From NCBI GenBank assembly GCA_946894095.1, contig OX335660.1, positions 10,979,001 to 11,043,000 on the forward strand: a stretch of 64,000 nucleotides of DNA, written 5' to 3'. The first letter of the stretch is position 1; every line of letters starts with the position of its first letter. Below are positions 42,033 through 54,329 of this stretch, one piece after another. This DNA comes from Incurvaria masculella. Its lineage: Eukaryota; Arthropoda; Insecta; Lepidoptera; Incurvariidae. The notes beneath the pieces are model-generated. The model had not been told where the DNA came from and searched no databases. It was given only the letters and a program-made list of their open reading frames with translations. Position numbers and translations under genes: made by a program.

Positions 42033-42200
42033 GCTCATATGATGGATATAAGATAAGTTGTCAAAAAAATCTAAATTAAGGGACGTAGCATTCAGTTGAC
42101 TTATTTAATGTGCATAATATATGAAACATATTTCTTAATTTAAGTAAGGAATCAGGCACGAGACATTGTATGGACCTCGATCACCTTATTATCCTCTTAA
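42033..42200 (+). repeat. Dispersed repeat, copy 1
   Basis: TATGATGGATATAAGATAAG, CAGTTGACTTATTTAA and GATCACCTTATTATCCTC recur in the same order at 43086-43210. Confidence 0.6.
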
Positions 42201-42512
42201 CTTTGTAGCGTTATCAACACTTAACATTCACTGAACATACTGTTGACTGTTCACAGAAGTTAACACATTTCAATGTATTTCTACGTTCATCCATGTGATA
42301 CACAAAAAGCTTTGATGTCTCTGACGCCTTTGATTAAACAATGATGGTTTGCCTTTGGCTTCGCGCGTCCCCAACTACGCGCTACATACCCTTCTAGTTG
42401 TATAGGCTTCATCGTGTTAGCGTTTTGAAATTTTCTAGAAATACTATATTTAACAAACACAAAAAAAAGACATTTTTTCATTCAGATCGTTATTAAGAGG
42501 ATAATGAGGTGA
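42179..42512. mobile_element. AT-rich element with inverted ends
   Basis: GATCACCTTATTATCCTCTTAA at 42179 (22 bp, split here as GATCACCTTATT and ATCCTCTTAA) pairs with TTAAGAGGATAATGAGGTGA at 42493-42512. The interior has no gene. Confidence 0.5.
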
Positions 42513-42521
42513 TAAATTTAC

Positions 42522-42700
42522 AAACAATGAAATGAAATGAAATGATATGTTTATTAGATGCAACATATATACACAAATTATGCGATCTCTCTCCCCTAAA
42601 CTAGCTATACAGCTGTAACATAAAGGAGCGTTACAAAGTAAATTTAATTAATTAGTTTAGATATGCGAGTATTTCAAATTAATCTATCACATTTCTGTTT
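42522..42700 (-). mobile_element. LINE 3' end with (TTTCA)n tail
   Basis: AATGAAATGAAATGAAATG followed by ATATGTTTATTAGATGC is the inverted 3' tail and polyadenylation-like end of a retroposon. No coding part is visible nearby. Confidence 0.45.
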
Positions 42701-42715
42701 TTAGGAGTATGGTGT

Positions 42716-42870
42716 GTTGTGTTTTATATGGGTTTTATGGTGTAATGTGTTGTGGTGTGGTGTGATGTGGTGTGATGTGATGTAGTGTGGTGTGATGTGG
42801 TGTGATGTGATGTAGTGTGGAGTGAAGTCGTTTCGGATGGTGTCGTGTGATGTGACGTATCATGATGTGG
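42716..42870 (+). repeat. (GTGTG/ATGTG) pentanucleotide microsatellite
   Basis: A run of GTGTGATGTGGTGTGATGTG units with sporadic changes, including a duplicated 25- to 30-bp block ending GATGTAGTGTGG. Confidence 0.9.
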
Positions 42871-43085
42871 TGTGCGTCTGGTTTTTATGTAATTTGACTC
42901 AGAACAAAACCGAGAGTTTGAGTTCAGTATCTTCATATTCCATTTTCAATGGCTCGTGCCTATTTCCTCAGTGAAATTAGGAAACATTATTCTGAAATTT
43001 TGCACGTTAAATAAATGAACTGAGAGCTACGTCTGTACGGTTTGGTTTTTTTGATAAATTACAGTACATACAAAAACTAAAAGGC

Positions 43086-43210
43086 GTATATCATGGATAC
43101 AAGTTAAGTTATCAAAAAAAAAAGTGAAGACGTTGCCCTCAGTTGACTTATTTAAAGTGCAAAATTGTAGTGCAAGTATGGAACTTGATCACCTAATTAT
43201 CCTCTTAATT
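43086..43210 (+). repeat. Dispersed repeat, copy 2
   Basis: TATATCATGGATACAAG, CAGTTGACTTATTTAAAGTG and GATCACCTAATTATCCTC match 42033-42200 in order and orientation. Confidence 0.6.
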
Positions 43211-44251
43211 AAATTGCAAAGAAAATACACTCAATCAAAGGACATGAAATTCCTAGTAGAGGAATAATGGAAAAGCTCATATGCACTAAGAATATTTCAG
43301 AGCAGCTCACATTTAAGTAACTATGTCTCAGATAATCAGAATATAAATAATTATCCTACTACAATCATCAAACCCGAGTGTGCATATACATTTCGTTCTC
43401 TATTTCAAATGTCACTAAAATTCAATTCATAAGTCTGGGGTCGTCTTGGAGCCCCGGAAGCATACAAGTAACAGGATTGACGATATCACTATTCCAGATT
43501 CATATTGCCACTAATACCTACCTACCTCAGGCAAGGCAGGTAACCCGCCTTACTTCCTCTGTCACCTGTCACATCCCGACGTCTTGGCTTTCCTACACTT
43601 TGCAACCCCAAACTTTTGACAGGCGCGCTTCCTCTCGCTAACACCGGAGTTTCGGAACGCAGCCACAGGTAACGCTGCGGTACAGACGGTAACGTGACAG
43701 TGTTGGGGTGTGGCAGGCGCAAATAAATGGAGCCAACCGGGCGGGCGTTCGTTGGCACCTCTACACGCTGCAGTGATTAAGGCGCTAGGACTAGCCAACT
43801 ACTCGCGCCATACAAATGCACTTTTTAACAAATGTAATAATATGTAGTGAAACGCTTCAGCCAATCCAAATAGAACTCCAGACTGATAATGGATTGTTAA
43901 TATTTTTTTATTCCATCATTTATTTAAATAATAATAAAAATAAAAAAGTTGATTTTTCTCATTAGAAATCTGAAAGTAATTCGATTTCTAGATATAAGCA
44001 AAAACAGCATATATGCATAAACAAAAAAATCCATTTGCTTTTAGATTTCTACATTTAGTCAAAAAAGTTCGGAAATGGACACCGTTTCCGCAATGTATTT
44101 TGTATAGAAAAAGGAAACATACATTAACGAAAATAATTCGATTCCTAGACAAGGAATCATATATTGTAAGAATGACACTTATAATCGTCAGACTTAGTTA
44201 GTTAACTTGGGGTGCCTCGTCTAACTTTGCGATTTGGCTAGTACCAGGCCC
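43211..44251. other. Unassigned stretch
   Basis: No gene recognised. 43600-43780 is GC-richer. Frames there lack known motifs. Confidence 0.4.
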
Positions 44252-44760
44252 TTAAGGTGGCCTTTTCCGGCGGGACTAACTAATTCGCGGGCACGGTACA
44301 AAACCGTGCTATTGCGCTCCGGGACCTTCTCTGTTTCAAAGAAAAAGACAGGCTCCGTGATGAGCAGGATGCAACATGTACACAAAGCAGACAATTCGCA
44401 TACTGTTTGATTTGGTAACATTTACGAAAATTTTAATTTTAAAACGACTTATAGCTAAAAGTAAACCAACCAAAATTGAATTTAAAGCTAGGTCTGATGC
44501 CTAATCTTTTTAAGATGTTGTTATTTTATCGTTGAGTAATTCACCTTAAAAGTTATTGTATAAAACGCGCGAAAAATTCGAACTTTCGCACCTTATAACT
44601 TAGAAACCATACACTATTTTACAATGCCAACGGTCAGCAGACATCTAGATCGATCAAATAAAGCTGTTTTGAGTATAATTTTGGATCTCTGATAAGAAAT
44701 ATGCGCATAATCTTCTTTCCAAGTTTGTATAGGGATCTGAGCGGGAAGGCCCACTTTAAA
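44252..44760 (+). mobile_element. MITE-B copy 2
   Basis: A well-preserved copy: starts TTAAGGTGGCCTTTTCCGGC and ends GAGCGGGAAGGCCCACTTTA, so the ends are imperfect inverted repeats. Landmarks are as in copies 1 and 3. Confidence 0.75.
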
Positions 44761-45026
44761 TCCTTTGTCAAAGGGCGGAAACGTCGAGGAATTGATTAAC
44801 AGTAAATACACCTACATCCTACATGCAGGATTTGACTAACGCAGACTTCGATGGAGGCGTTGTTTAAGTCTATCATGTAATATTACCGACCACGATCTGA
44901 TTTCATTTAGGTTGAAACACTCCACTTGTATTGCATAATGAATGAGACGTTACATCACAAAATGTTTATAATTATTTCCTTGGAAGCCATTACAAAAAGA
45001 TACAAAGTCAGCTAAAGATGTTCTAT

Positions 45027-45305
45027 TTCCGATGGTGAATCAACCTTAAAAGAATGGGCAGGTTTTTTGATACCAACTTGTTCATTGTGAGGTTGTAAAC
45101 TTGACATAAATTTCAAATCGACGGTTCCATCCGTTCCTGGGAAAAAGGATCTTTACGGACAGACAGTTCCGATTGTGAATCAACCCTAAAATAATGGGGG
45201 GAGATTTTTTTATAACACCTTGTTTATTGTAAGGTTGTAAACTTGACATACATTTCAACTCGCTAGCTCTATCCGTTCCTGACACTTTCACGGACAGGCG
45301 GACGG
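45027..45305 (+). repeat. 140-bp tandem duplication
   Basis: TTCCGATGGTGAATCAACC at 45027 recurs as TTCCGATTGTGAATCAACC at 45167. AGGTTGTAAACTTGACATA is repeated at the same spacing. The copies are diverged. The second ends at a GGACGGACA tract before the hairpin at 45313. Confidence 0.7.
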
Positions 45306-45312
45306 ACAAAAA

Positions 45313-45582
45313 TTTAACAAAAAAAAATAACCGACTTCAAAGAAAAAGCACTAAAAAGTAAAAAATTATTTCCATTTTTGTAGTTACGATTTCTGTTATT
45401 TTTTTAGTCAGCCGGGCACGCGCTGCGCTAATCAAGAGAACCTAACCTAACCTAACCTAACCTAACCTAACCTTGGCTGACACCGACTCAAAAAATAACA
45501 GCAATCGTAACTACAAAAATGGAAATTATTTTTTACTTTTTAGTGCTTTTTCTTTGAAGTCGGTTATTTTTTTTGTTAATTT
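45313..45582. mobile_element. Long hairpin with (CCTAA)6 in the loop
   Basis: Arms of about 98 bp (45313-45410 and 45485-45582) are almost perfect complements, for example AACCGACTTCAAAGAAAAAG against CTTTTTCTTTGAAGTCGGTT. The 74-bp loop holds the telomere-type array. The right arm is also the beginning of the CCGACTTCAAA element that continues to 45924, so the left arm looks like an inverted partial duplicate of that element. Confidence 0.85.
45441..45470 (-). repeat. Interstitial telomere-type repeat (TTAGG)6
   Basis: Six uninterrupted CCTAA units, in the loop of the 98-bp hairpin. Confidence 0.95.
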
Positions 45583-45924
45583 TTTTTATTTGTTTATTTT
45601 TAGTGAATCTCAATTACACTTACTAATTTGTACACGTCCTTTCCAATAAAAAAACAATAACCGAAATCGGTTGGCGTTATATTGAGTTATTCGTCCATTT
45701 GTCGCGCACATCTTAATACAAATTTAAGACTTTTATGATTTTCTCATGGATATCATTGTCAGAACTTAACCAAATTAAAATGGGACCACTTGGGAAGCAC
45801 TAGCTATCATTTAAAAAAATAATCATCCAAATCGGTTCACCCAGGAAAAAGTTATGAGGTAACAAACATAAAAAAAAAAAAACATACAGACGAATTGATA
45901 ACCTCCTCCTTTTTTGAAGTCGGT
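45484..45924 (+). mobile_element. Element with CCGACTTCAAA ends, copy 2
   Basis: Nearly identical over its length to 35826-36262 (CACCGACTCAAAAAATAACA to TTTTTGAAGTCGGTT). Non-coding. Close similarity implies recent activity of the family. Confidence 0.8.
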
Positions 45925-45980
45925 TAAAAAGGCGACCCTATAAGGGTTTCGTTTATTTAATTTCGAGACACGAAACCCTA

Positions 45981-47124
45981 AAAACTGGTTGCGAACTCTC
46001 ACCTTGCACCTCGCACCTCGTAAACTGTAACTTTACAACCTAATTAATGTTTATGCGCTGCCGCCTGCCGGACACGCGAGCGAATAACAAAAACTCAACT
46101 AACGGAACCAGCCACTGCTAACGGAACCACAGTTAGTATGCATTACAAGTACGTCCCGCAAGAAAATTTTAATATCTATTAATGTACCTATGCTAGAAAA
46201 CGTATCAACTCACGAAACAGACTTGGAAAATGATAATTTCATTTGCTGATTAGGCTAGGTTAGGGTAGGTTAAGTTAACCTCAACTGGATTAGGATGGGT
46301 CGGGTTGGGCGAGGGCAAGATTAACGTATTTTCAATATTTATTTTGAAACGTAATTTGAACAAGCTCGATACTCTGGGATAGTCCGCAAATCCGCTGGTA
46401 TGGTGTTTCGCTGAGCGTAATTTCGCGAGGTGAGGATTTGGCTTTAATGAGCACCTTTGGTGTCTCAAGCACGGCCTCGCACACCAATTTTTAATTAAAA
46501 AAATCACTTCATATAATTACAAGTATTTTAGACCAATGTTAATTAACAGATATTACAACATTCCTTGGCACTTGTTTAAGTTTTCTTAGATACTCTGAAA
46601 CAAAAACGCACAGTTACGAAGACACACAGTCGCTCACGCGCTATATCAACAACGGATTTTCGCTCCCTGGTTCCAGACATTACACTTATACAATTACAAA
46701 CGAGCTTTTGAAATTTACTTTAACGGTTTTTTTCCGTTGTTCGTTGAAGACCTAACGAGTTTTCCCTCTTGGCCGATTGCACCAATTAGCCGAAAGGATT
46801 TGTCACCAAAGTGAGCGACTTATGTCTACATCAAGGGTTAACTAAAATAACGGATGCAAAATTGTATTTTTGTTTATTTGTATTTAATTGTAATTGCAAC
46901 AGCGTTGCAGAATAAATAATGGTGATACGACAGCACTCCGGACCTGCTCTTGTACGAAGAAACACTACAAATTCTCACACGACTAGATCTAATTTTTTAT
47001 CATGAAAGCTACTCGGATGAAACCTTCTCATCTGAGTTCTTTGATTAGTCCAGAATATTCAGTTCTCTGAATGCCACCCAAACATTAATACGTTTATTTT
47101 AATTTAATGCAATATTAGATGTAG
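45981..47124. other. Unassigned stretch with one dispersed repeat
   Basis: 46387-46490 matches the short repeat at 39425 (CGCAAATCCGCTGGTATGGT). 46253-46280 has a degenerate GGTTAGG-like run. No gene seen. Confidence 0.4.
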
Positions 47125-47659
47125 TTAAGGTGGCACTTCCTGGCGGGACTAACTCATTCGCGGGCACGGTACAAAATCGTGCTATTGCGCTCTGAGACCT
47201 TCTGTGTTTCAAAGAAAAAGACAGGCTCCATGATGAGGAGGATGCAACATGTCCACAAATCAAACAATGCGCATACTGTTCTATTTGGTAAGATTTATGA
47301 TTTTTTTTATTACAAAACGACTTATAGCTAAAAGTCAAGAATTAAACAAAACAATAATTAATTAAAAATCTTCATGAACCAAGTTAGGTCGATGACTAAT
47401 CTTTTTAAGATGTTTTTATTTTATCGTTGAGTAATTCGCCTCCTAAGTTATTGTATAAAACGCGCGAAAAATTCGAACGTTCGGACCTTATAACTTAGAA
47501 ACAAAACACTATTTTAAAATGCCAACGGTCATCAGACATCTAGTTCGATCAAATATAGCTTTTTTGAGTATAATTTTGGCTATCTGATAAGAAATATGGC
47601 CATGATCTTCTTTCCACGTTTGTGGAAGTTGGGGAGTTGAGCGGGAAGGCCCATCTTAA
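47125..47659 (+). mobile_element. MITE-B copy 3
   Basis: Starts TTAAGGTGGCACTTCCTGGC and ends GAGCGGGAAGGCCCATCTTA followed by AG. TTAA lies at both outer ends. Confidence 0.75.
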
Positions 47660-47872
47660 GGCGTAGGCGACCTACCTGACATTCAATAGTTGCAATAAGC
47701 AATTACTTTTACAAATTAACTTGAGTTTGTCAAAAGCACTGCACACTTGCTGCAAGACTGTTTTTTTTACATATTTAATTTCAATCTACTGTTGGACGTG
47801 TTAAACCCCGTACACAGGTACATTTATATTCTACGGTGCAACCAAATTTTGATTACCCTCTAATATTGAATA

Positions 47873-48712
47873 CTAGCAGCCCGTCCCGGCTTTGCACGGG
47901 CATAATATCATTTAAAAAATATTATTTTGAAACAATGATACACAAATAAACCCTTTTTACGTAGAGTTCCTACATTGAAATATTTAAAATAAAAAAAACT
48001 TAGATATTATTATTAGATGATTATTAGATATTAGAGAAAGAATAAATTTAAAGTGCTATAGAGAGAACCGCGGCCTCCGACGCACTATTTATAGGCACGC
48101 TCCCGCGCCGCCCCGGCCGACCGGTACCGGCGCAAACGCTACGTCCCGCAATTTTTAAATCTGTAATATCTTCGAAATATTCATTTAAATCATATGCTGT
48201 AAAGGGTCATATAAATCTATATTAAATCAACAATGTATTTAAGGTATTTAATTGGATAAGGATTAATGCTGTATTGGTTAAAATCGCTTCGAAAATTAGC
48301 CATTATTTGTCGTAAAAAGTAAATGACAAAAAAAATCATTGTGGGATAGCCATAAGAGATAGACACATACCATCGCGGAGTTTTCTGTAGACCTTTTCAA
48401 TCTGTACAATACTTAGTACATTATTTTGATAAATCTCGTAGGGTTCAGCCTGCGTTTGCAATGTAAACGGATTTTTTTTATTTTTTTACGACATCCCATT
48501 GGAAACCTAAAAAATAACAGTATTTCTCTACTATTTAATGGATGTTATTATACATATAAACCTTCCTCTTCGATCACTCTATCTATTAAAAAAAACCGCA
48601 TCAAAATCCGTTGCGTAGTTTTAATGATTTAAGCATACATAGCGATATAGGGATATAGGGACAGAGAAAGCGACTTTGTTTTATACTATGTAGTGAGTAG
48701 TGATAGTGATGA
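47873..48712 (+). mobile_element. Common arthropod interspersed repeat (CCCGGCTTTGCACGGG type)
   Basis: Begins TACTAGCAGCCCGTCCCGGC. Ends with CCGCATCAAAATCCGTTGCG, AGCGACTTTGTTTTATACTA and TGTAGTGAGTAGTGATAGTG. I recognise both ends from repeats widespread in insects, but not their class. The middle (48060-48150) is unusually GC-rich for the family. Confidence 0.6.
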
Positions 48713-49002
48713 TGTAATTCGAAGTGACACAATGATGGTAGCCGGTCACAGCAACGTATGTGCCGGTCTGCAGTGAACAGCCACGGGCATTTGTGACAGT
48801 CGAGCGTTATTCGAATGCTGGTTGAAAGCAACGTGAAAAATGCTTTGTGAACGGCACTGATCAATCAGTTTGGTGACAATGGAGATAATACAGGAAATTG
48901 TTTTCGAAGCACGGCATACTTGGGTACTGTATCCTCGTTCCACCGACTCCTGAGTATCTGAAACCGCATATCGGTGCTCTGAAGCCAGATGTTTGTCATT
49001 AT

Positions 49003-49425
49003 GATGATACTAACTGCGGTACCCGGCTCCGCTCGGGTTAATGTCGGGCTGAATTATTTCATGGATAAAAAGTTGCCTAAAGGGCTGGTCCAGAAGGCTG
49101 GTCCAGGACAATGTTTCCATCTACCAAATTTTATCAAGATCGTAAGAATGAATGAGAAACAACTACATCTTAGTGTAAGCGGAATTAAATTCTATTTAGC
49201 CTATCCTAATTCCCGGGTAGTTAAATATACGTGTAAGTTTAATGTAATTCGAATGATAGGTTTAAGAGTTATGGAGGAACATACATACATACAGAAATTA
49301 TTTCAAAAAATCGTCAATATAGTTTTAGTATCATACATAAAGTCTACAAACGAAGTATCGTAGAAAACAAAGCAACTTACTCCATGAACACCCCTTATAG
49401 ATTTATTATTAGTATAGATATTTCT
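49003..49425 (+). mobile_element. Common arthropod repeat (CCCGGCTCCGCTCGGGT type)
   Basis: Starts GGTACCCGGCTCCGCTCGGG and includes TACCAAATTTTATCAAGATC. Ends near TTATTATTAGTATAGATAT. The open frame at 48989-49363 follows this repeat and is not a gene. Confidence 0.6.
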
Positions 49426-49630
49426 TCCATTTCTTTGTCTGCCGGTTCGGTTACCACTGGCGACGAAGACCCGACCATAAACTTCGCTGGGTTCGTCATT
49501 ATTTACTTTGATACGTACAAACTTCTTCTAAAGAGACAACCTCCTAGCTAAGAAATTCTGTGCTTTCCGAAACAATTTTTTTTTTCATATTCTTTTCCGG
49601 CGGTCTCTCTTATTGCGGTATTGCATATTT

Positions 49631-49960
49631 TTTTTTTTTTTTTTTTTTTTATTTATCCAATATAACACACATACGTTATGTACAAAACAATGTATCTTAA
49701 AACAGTTTGGATTAAACCATTCCTGTAGACCATAAGGCCCGTGGTGGAAGGGTTACAACAATAGGACAATGAACTTATTGAGTGTACATACAATAAACAA
49801 AACCTAACGAACATTCAAATAATCGTAATGAAATAAACAAGAAAACAGTGTTTTATATACTTAAGTTATAACTTAGTTACGAGTTAAAAGTATCAAATTA
49901 TTACATACTATTCTTCGATTTTTCAACATACCCGTTGACCTCTCATAGTACTAAGAGGCC
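49631..49960 (-). mobile_element. Retroposon 3' end with poly(A)
   Basis: A T run of about 21 (49631-49651) is followed by ATTTATCCAATATAACACAC. This has the form of an inverted retroposon tail. No coding part is visible. The length toward 49960 is a guess. Confidence 0.4.
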
Positions 49961-50016
49961 GCTAAGAAATATAAGCATAATACTAAGATAATACTATGCA
50001 GTAAACATCTAAATCC

Positions 50017-50252
50017 ATACTAATATTATAAATTCGAAAGTCACCCTGTCTGTCTGATACGTTTGACGCCTAAACAGAGATAGTCTGGACCACGGGAAAG
50101 GATATATGCTACCTTTTGTGGAGATCATTATACTCAAAGGGGGTGAATAGGGGATGCAATTATGTATGGAGAACTCATATAATATAACATACAATTTTAG
50201 TTCAGCTCGACATCAGTCCGAAACGACATTGACCCAAGCGAAGCCGGGTACA
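50017..50252 (-). mobile_element. Common arthropod repeat, inverted copy
   Basis: CCATACTAATATTATAAATTC at 50018 to GACCCAAGCGAAGCCGGGTA at 50231 is the reverse of the 53638 copy. Confidence 0.65.
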
Positions 50253-51719
50253 TTGTATAAGATGGCAAGAAATTGTCGTGGAAAAATCCTGCAAGATTCA
50301 TCGAGTGGGCGTGAGATATCATATTTTATGGCGTCACGCTCGAGTTAATGCTACGATCAAATCCTTCCGAAATAACCATAAAACAAAAATGTTAAGGAGA
50401 ACCAATTTGCCAGCCCGGTTAGCAATAACCAGCAAACTGTGAGCTTTTAGCGAATTGCCTGTTCTTGACATTGGGTGTAGTAAGCGCGTGTGACTCATTT
50501 CTTAGACTTGTAGTGCTGTACGATATTTGATTACTGTTCCGACACAAATGTATTCTGAATACATCAAAGGTAGGAACGACTGAACTGTGGCCAGACACGC
50601 GAACAACTCGAATTAAAATGTTGTGTCGAAGGAAACATCGTTAACCTCTGCTGGTTGCCGTTCGTATTATAGAAAGTTTCGTGCAATGAAAATTCATATT
50701 ATTGTGACTACATATTTTCTTCTGAGAACTGTTTGCGCCATCCGACTCGACAAGATCGTTTGCTGTGATTTGTTCGGAATATTTTCACAAACCATATTTT
50801 CAATTTCTTTTTTTTGGATATAACAAAAGTTCACAACAATAACTATCTTCCATTTCTTTGAAGTCATTTAAAGTCAGGACAACTCCTGGCAGAGGCGTAC
50901 AATGTTTTTTTCTGTAATGATACCAACACAGGCGAGCAGAGTCCATTAAAATAATGTGTAGCTGTACTTACACATGGTAGGAAATTCCCGCAACTGACAG
51001 CCGCAGGTCAGCACAAATATGATCTCCACAATATAGGGCAAAGCGTCAACCACCTTCATTGTTATCGTGCCTGTAACATATGTATGACAATATGTACACA
51101 GTGTAAGCGCGCGCGAGCGCAGGCGAGGACGCGGTTGAAGGTAAAAGCGGGGGAAGAGGCATTAACTTATCGCGTTATCGAGCTAGTGCGGTCACTAGGT
51201 CGATCACATCACCGATATTTTGAATCCTAAATTGGCCATGTCAGATATCAGGGGGCAGCGAGCATGGAAGGACAGGAGTAACGATCGAAACTCATTCTTA
51301 AGGGTGGAGCCATGAATTAGCGGAAAAAGTTTAACTTTAGATTCTTCGACTTTAGTTAGTTCGCTTAGTCGTTAGAACTCGAGAAAATCAGTAGTAAGGA
51401 ATTCGTAAGCGAACTCACTCGCCGGCGCGATCCCGCCATTTTATGTAAACGTGGCTACGCCGCCTCTACACAAACGAGTTTCAGTTACTACTCCGGTCCG
51501 ATAATTGTACTCGCTGCCAGTGGTGATGGAATGTTTTCAACTCTGTTTGACAACAATTGATTTGAATACTTTGGAATAGAAATCGGTAGAGCGACCACAG
51601 AAATATTGCTACTTGCGACGTACTTGCGACGTCTCAGATAAGGACTGAAGGTCCTAGTCTGAAGCTGAAATACATAATCGCAACTAGAACAGACTACCGA
51701 AAAGCGGTACTCCATCCAT
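50253..51719. other. Unassigned stretch
   Basis: No gene recognised. GC-richer patch at 51095-51150 (GCGCGCGAGCGCAGGCGAGG). Frames at 50623-50823 and 51488-51727 have no known motif. Confidence 0.4.
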
Positions 51720-51905
51720 ATGTCCAATGTCCATCACCAATTTCTGCATCGCCACCATTTGACTCGCCAATCTCTGTATCGCCAATATCTTAATCGCTTA
51801 TCTTGTATCCGGCTGCAGCTCGACGCCACGCAGGCGGGCGGTGGAGATATTGGCGATGCATATGTTGGGGATGGATTTGCTGGCGATGAAGCTTGGAGAT
51901 GCAGG
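51720..51905. repeat. Inverted pair of 15-bp repeat arrays
   Basis: 51720-51815 holds the complement of the ATATTGGCGATG units (for example ATCGCCAATATC). 51843-51900 holds plus-strand units (GATATTGGCGATGCATATG). CCGGCTGCAGCTC lies between them. This is the same family as 29839-29925, here as a foldback. Confidence 0.65.
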
Positions 51906-52701
51906 GCATCCCCAAAGGTAATATTACCTAGTATCAAAAGTAATATTTCGTCTACACAAAATGTGTCTTTTAGTTTCAATTACGACTATTTATCAGACTG
52001 AGTTAGTCCAAGTTTCACTTTCGCCAATCTTTTTCTGAAAAACGTGGCTAAGGCACGGATTAGGTAATTAATAGGAAGAAGATAAACAAAGACATGAACT
52101 GTGAAAGTTTTTAACGTGTATAACACGAGGAGGACGGTTAGTTCCAACTGCTATATATTTATGTTCGCATTTCAACCACATTTCCAAATGTGACCCGACC
52201 GTAAAATAACCTAAACATTTAGCACAACCTAAAACTAGAACTAAGGGCTTACCTTTAATTATGATGCGTCTGAGTTTGAGTGACACGCTAAATCATTAAA
52301 ACGTTGCGACAGTTACGGTGCTCCGGGGGCGTCTGTGTGACTACGATATATTGAGTTCGTCGGTCGATTTCGATCGCTGACAATGTAGCTTATTGTACAG
52401 AACTTTCGACAAATAGCTTTCGCAGTCTATATAGCGACGGTGCCTTCGTTCATTACTCACCAGTGATAGAGTCATATTGACTGACTCGGTCACGCGAGAC
52501 CGACCCACGACTAGAGGTCACTCGGCGCGTTCGCACACACGGAGAGGTCAACGTGCCGACCGCACTGGAGCCGACAAGGAGGGGGGGAGCGGAGATGACG
52601 TCATAGTGAGCGATACGTTGTTATCTTCATTTATTAGGGCACACTCATTCACTGACATCGACTGAACAAGTAAAGGTTAAGAATGTTTAAAACAATGTTA
52701 A
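51906..52701. other. Unassigned stretch with CRE-like palindrome
   Basis: No coding sequence recognised. TGACGTCA at 52596-52603 and GC-richer sequence at 52310-52600 could be regulatory, but no transcript is supported. Confidence 0.3.
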
Positions 52702-53132
52702 GAGAGTCGTCACCCTATCAATTCCCCAGTGATAACTGTTTACATGCGCTTAATAGGTTGATAGCATGCTCAAATAGGTTTTTGAAATTTTGGATCCTAA
52801 AATATATTGTCAAAATCTTCAAAGAACTGTTTTTTTTTTAAATATATTATGCCTTTTAGATTGGAAAATATTGGCTAAAAAACATTAGTAATTTTTACCT
52901 TCTTTTTAGATTTTTTTACTGAAAAATACAGATATTTACAAAAAAATTAAAACATACGGACATATAATGAAAATTTTTAAAGAGATTTTTTTAAAATCTG
53001 ACAACTTTTAGGGGTAGGGAAATCGTTGGGGCCCGGAAAATTTCTCTAGTTTAATTGCAATCGCCGTGGAAAATTGTGGCTGGGCCAATGGACAAAGAAT
53101 GCATTTCTTCAAATGTCAGCCTTCACGATAGT
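52702..53132 (+). mobile_element. MITE-C copy 1
   Basis: Starts AGAGTCGTCACCCTATCAAT. Contains TTTTAGATTGGAAAATATTG, AAAAAAATTAAAACATACGG and CCAATGGACAAAGAATGCAT. Ends CAGCCTTCACGATAGTC. The opposite-facing copy is at 60228-60616. Confidence 0.7.
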
Positions 53133-53637
53133 CTAACATGACTGGTATGCATTACACGATTTCGATCAAATTAACTAACATAGTTTTTCATCTAAATCGT
53201 TCTAAAGTGCCAAAATAGGTATACCTTCTTAGTCCGTTATAAAAAATATTCAATGCATTGTCATCAAGTCCTAAGCCATGTTTAAAATCCATCTTCTGTT
53301 AACTGTTTCTCGTCTTTTGTTCTTGTATTGTATTTTTTTTAAGTTTGCTTAGCTTGATATTTTTTTAAGCATGCTGTGTTCGTCCTTAATTGTAGATAGT
53401 TTCCGATAATCTTAATGTATTTTGTTTTTTGTGACTATTGTTTTTAAATAAGTCTACGTCGACAAACCAAATAAAATTAAAAATGGGACTTATGGGAATA
53501 GGGAACTTAGTTAAAAAATCGATTCTAAAATATGTACCGAACAGGCAATAAAATAGCCAGACAATTAATCGAGTTGAAAAAACGTGTTAAATAACACGTT
53601 TACATGAACTTGATTCATTGTAATTAATGTATCATTA
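53133..53637. other. Unassigned stretch
   Basis: T-rich sequence that may be an old retroposon UTR. No gene seen. Confidence 0.35.
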
Positions 53638-53884
53638 ACTAGCGGAGGTACCCGGCTCCGCTCGGATCAATGTAGTTTCGGACTGATGTCGTGCTGAACA
53701 TAAATTACATGTTATATGAGTTCCCCAAAGAGTTTAATTTTTGCCACAAAAGGAAGCCTATGTCCTTTCCCAAGGTCTAAACTCTATACCAAATTTCATC
53801 AAAATTGGTTCAGTCGTTTAGGCGTGAAAACGTAACAGACAGACATACAGAGTTACTTTCGAACTTATAAAATGAGTATTGATC
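53638..53884 (+). mobile_element. Common arthropod repeat (CCCGGCTCCGCTCGG type)
   Basis: GGTACCCGGCTCCGCTCGGA, then ACCAAATTTCATCAAAATTG, GTTCAGTCGTTTAGGCGTGA and GAGTTACTTTCGAACTTATA. This is a complete-looking copy of about 245 bp. Confidence 0.7.
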
Positions 53885-54030
53885 AGATTAAATCAAATCA
53901 AATCATTTTATTTGCACACATCAATACAAGTTTTACAAACAACATATTATTAGATTAAAGTGTTCATTAATTTTAAATAATTAAATTAAATGATAATTAA
54001 TTAAAACATGCTAATTAACACGTATTTAAT
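53884..54030 (-). mobile_element. LINE 3' end with (GATTT)n tail
   Basis: GATTAAATCAAATCAAATC followed by ATTTTATTTGCACACATC is the inverted tail of a retroposon. The inner boundary is unknown and no protein remains. Confidence 0.4.
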
Positions 54031-54329
54031 AACTAGATTTATTTTCTATAAGAAATCTTCTCCAAAGGCATTGGTCCAGTTATATCCGTTACTTTACAAG
54101 CATTTCTGGTATTTCTTGTTTCATGTATCAATTCCATAAAAAATGCGGTCCGATTGTTGTACATTACGCTAATGGAGTAGCAATTTACAAATGTGTCTTG
54201 CGCTAAGCATGCTTAATTGGAGACAATAAACCAATTTAGGTGTCGTATTGCTGTTGTGACATTTTTATTGTGCATTAAAGTAGAAGTGAAAATAGCGTAT
54301 CGGTGCTCTAGCCAGGTAGGAAGCGGCAG

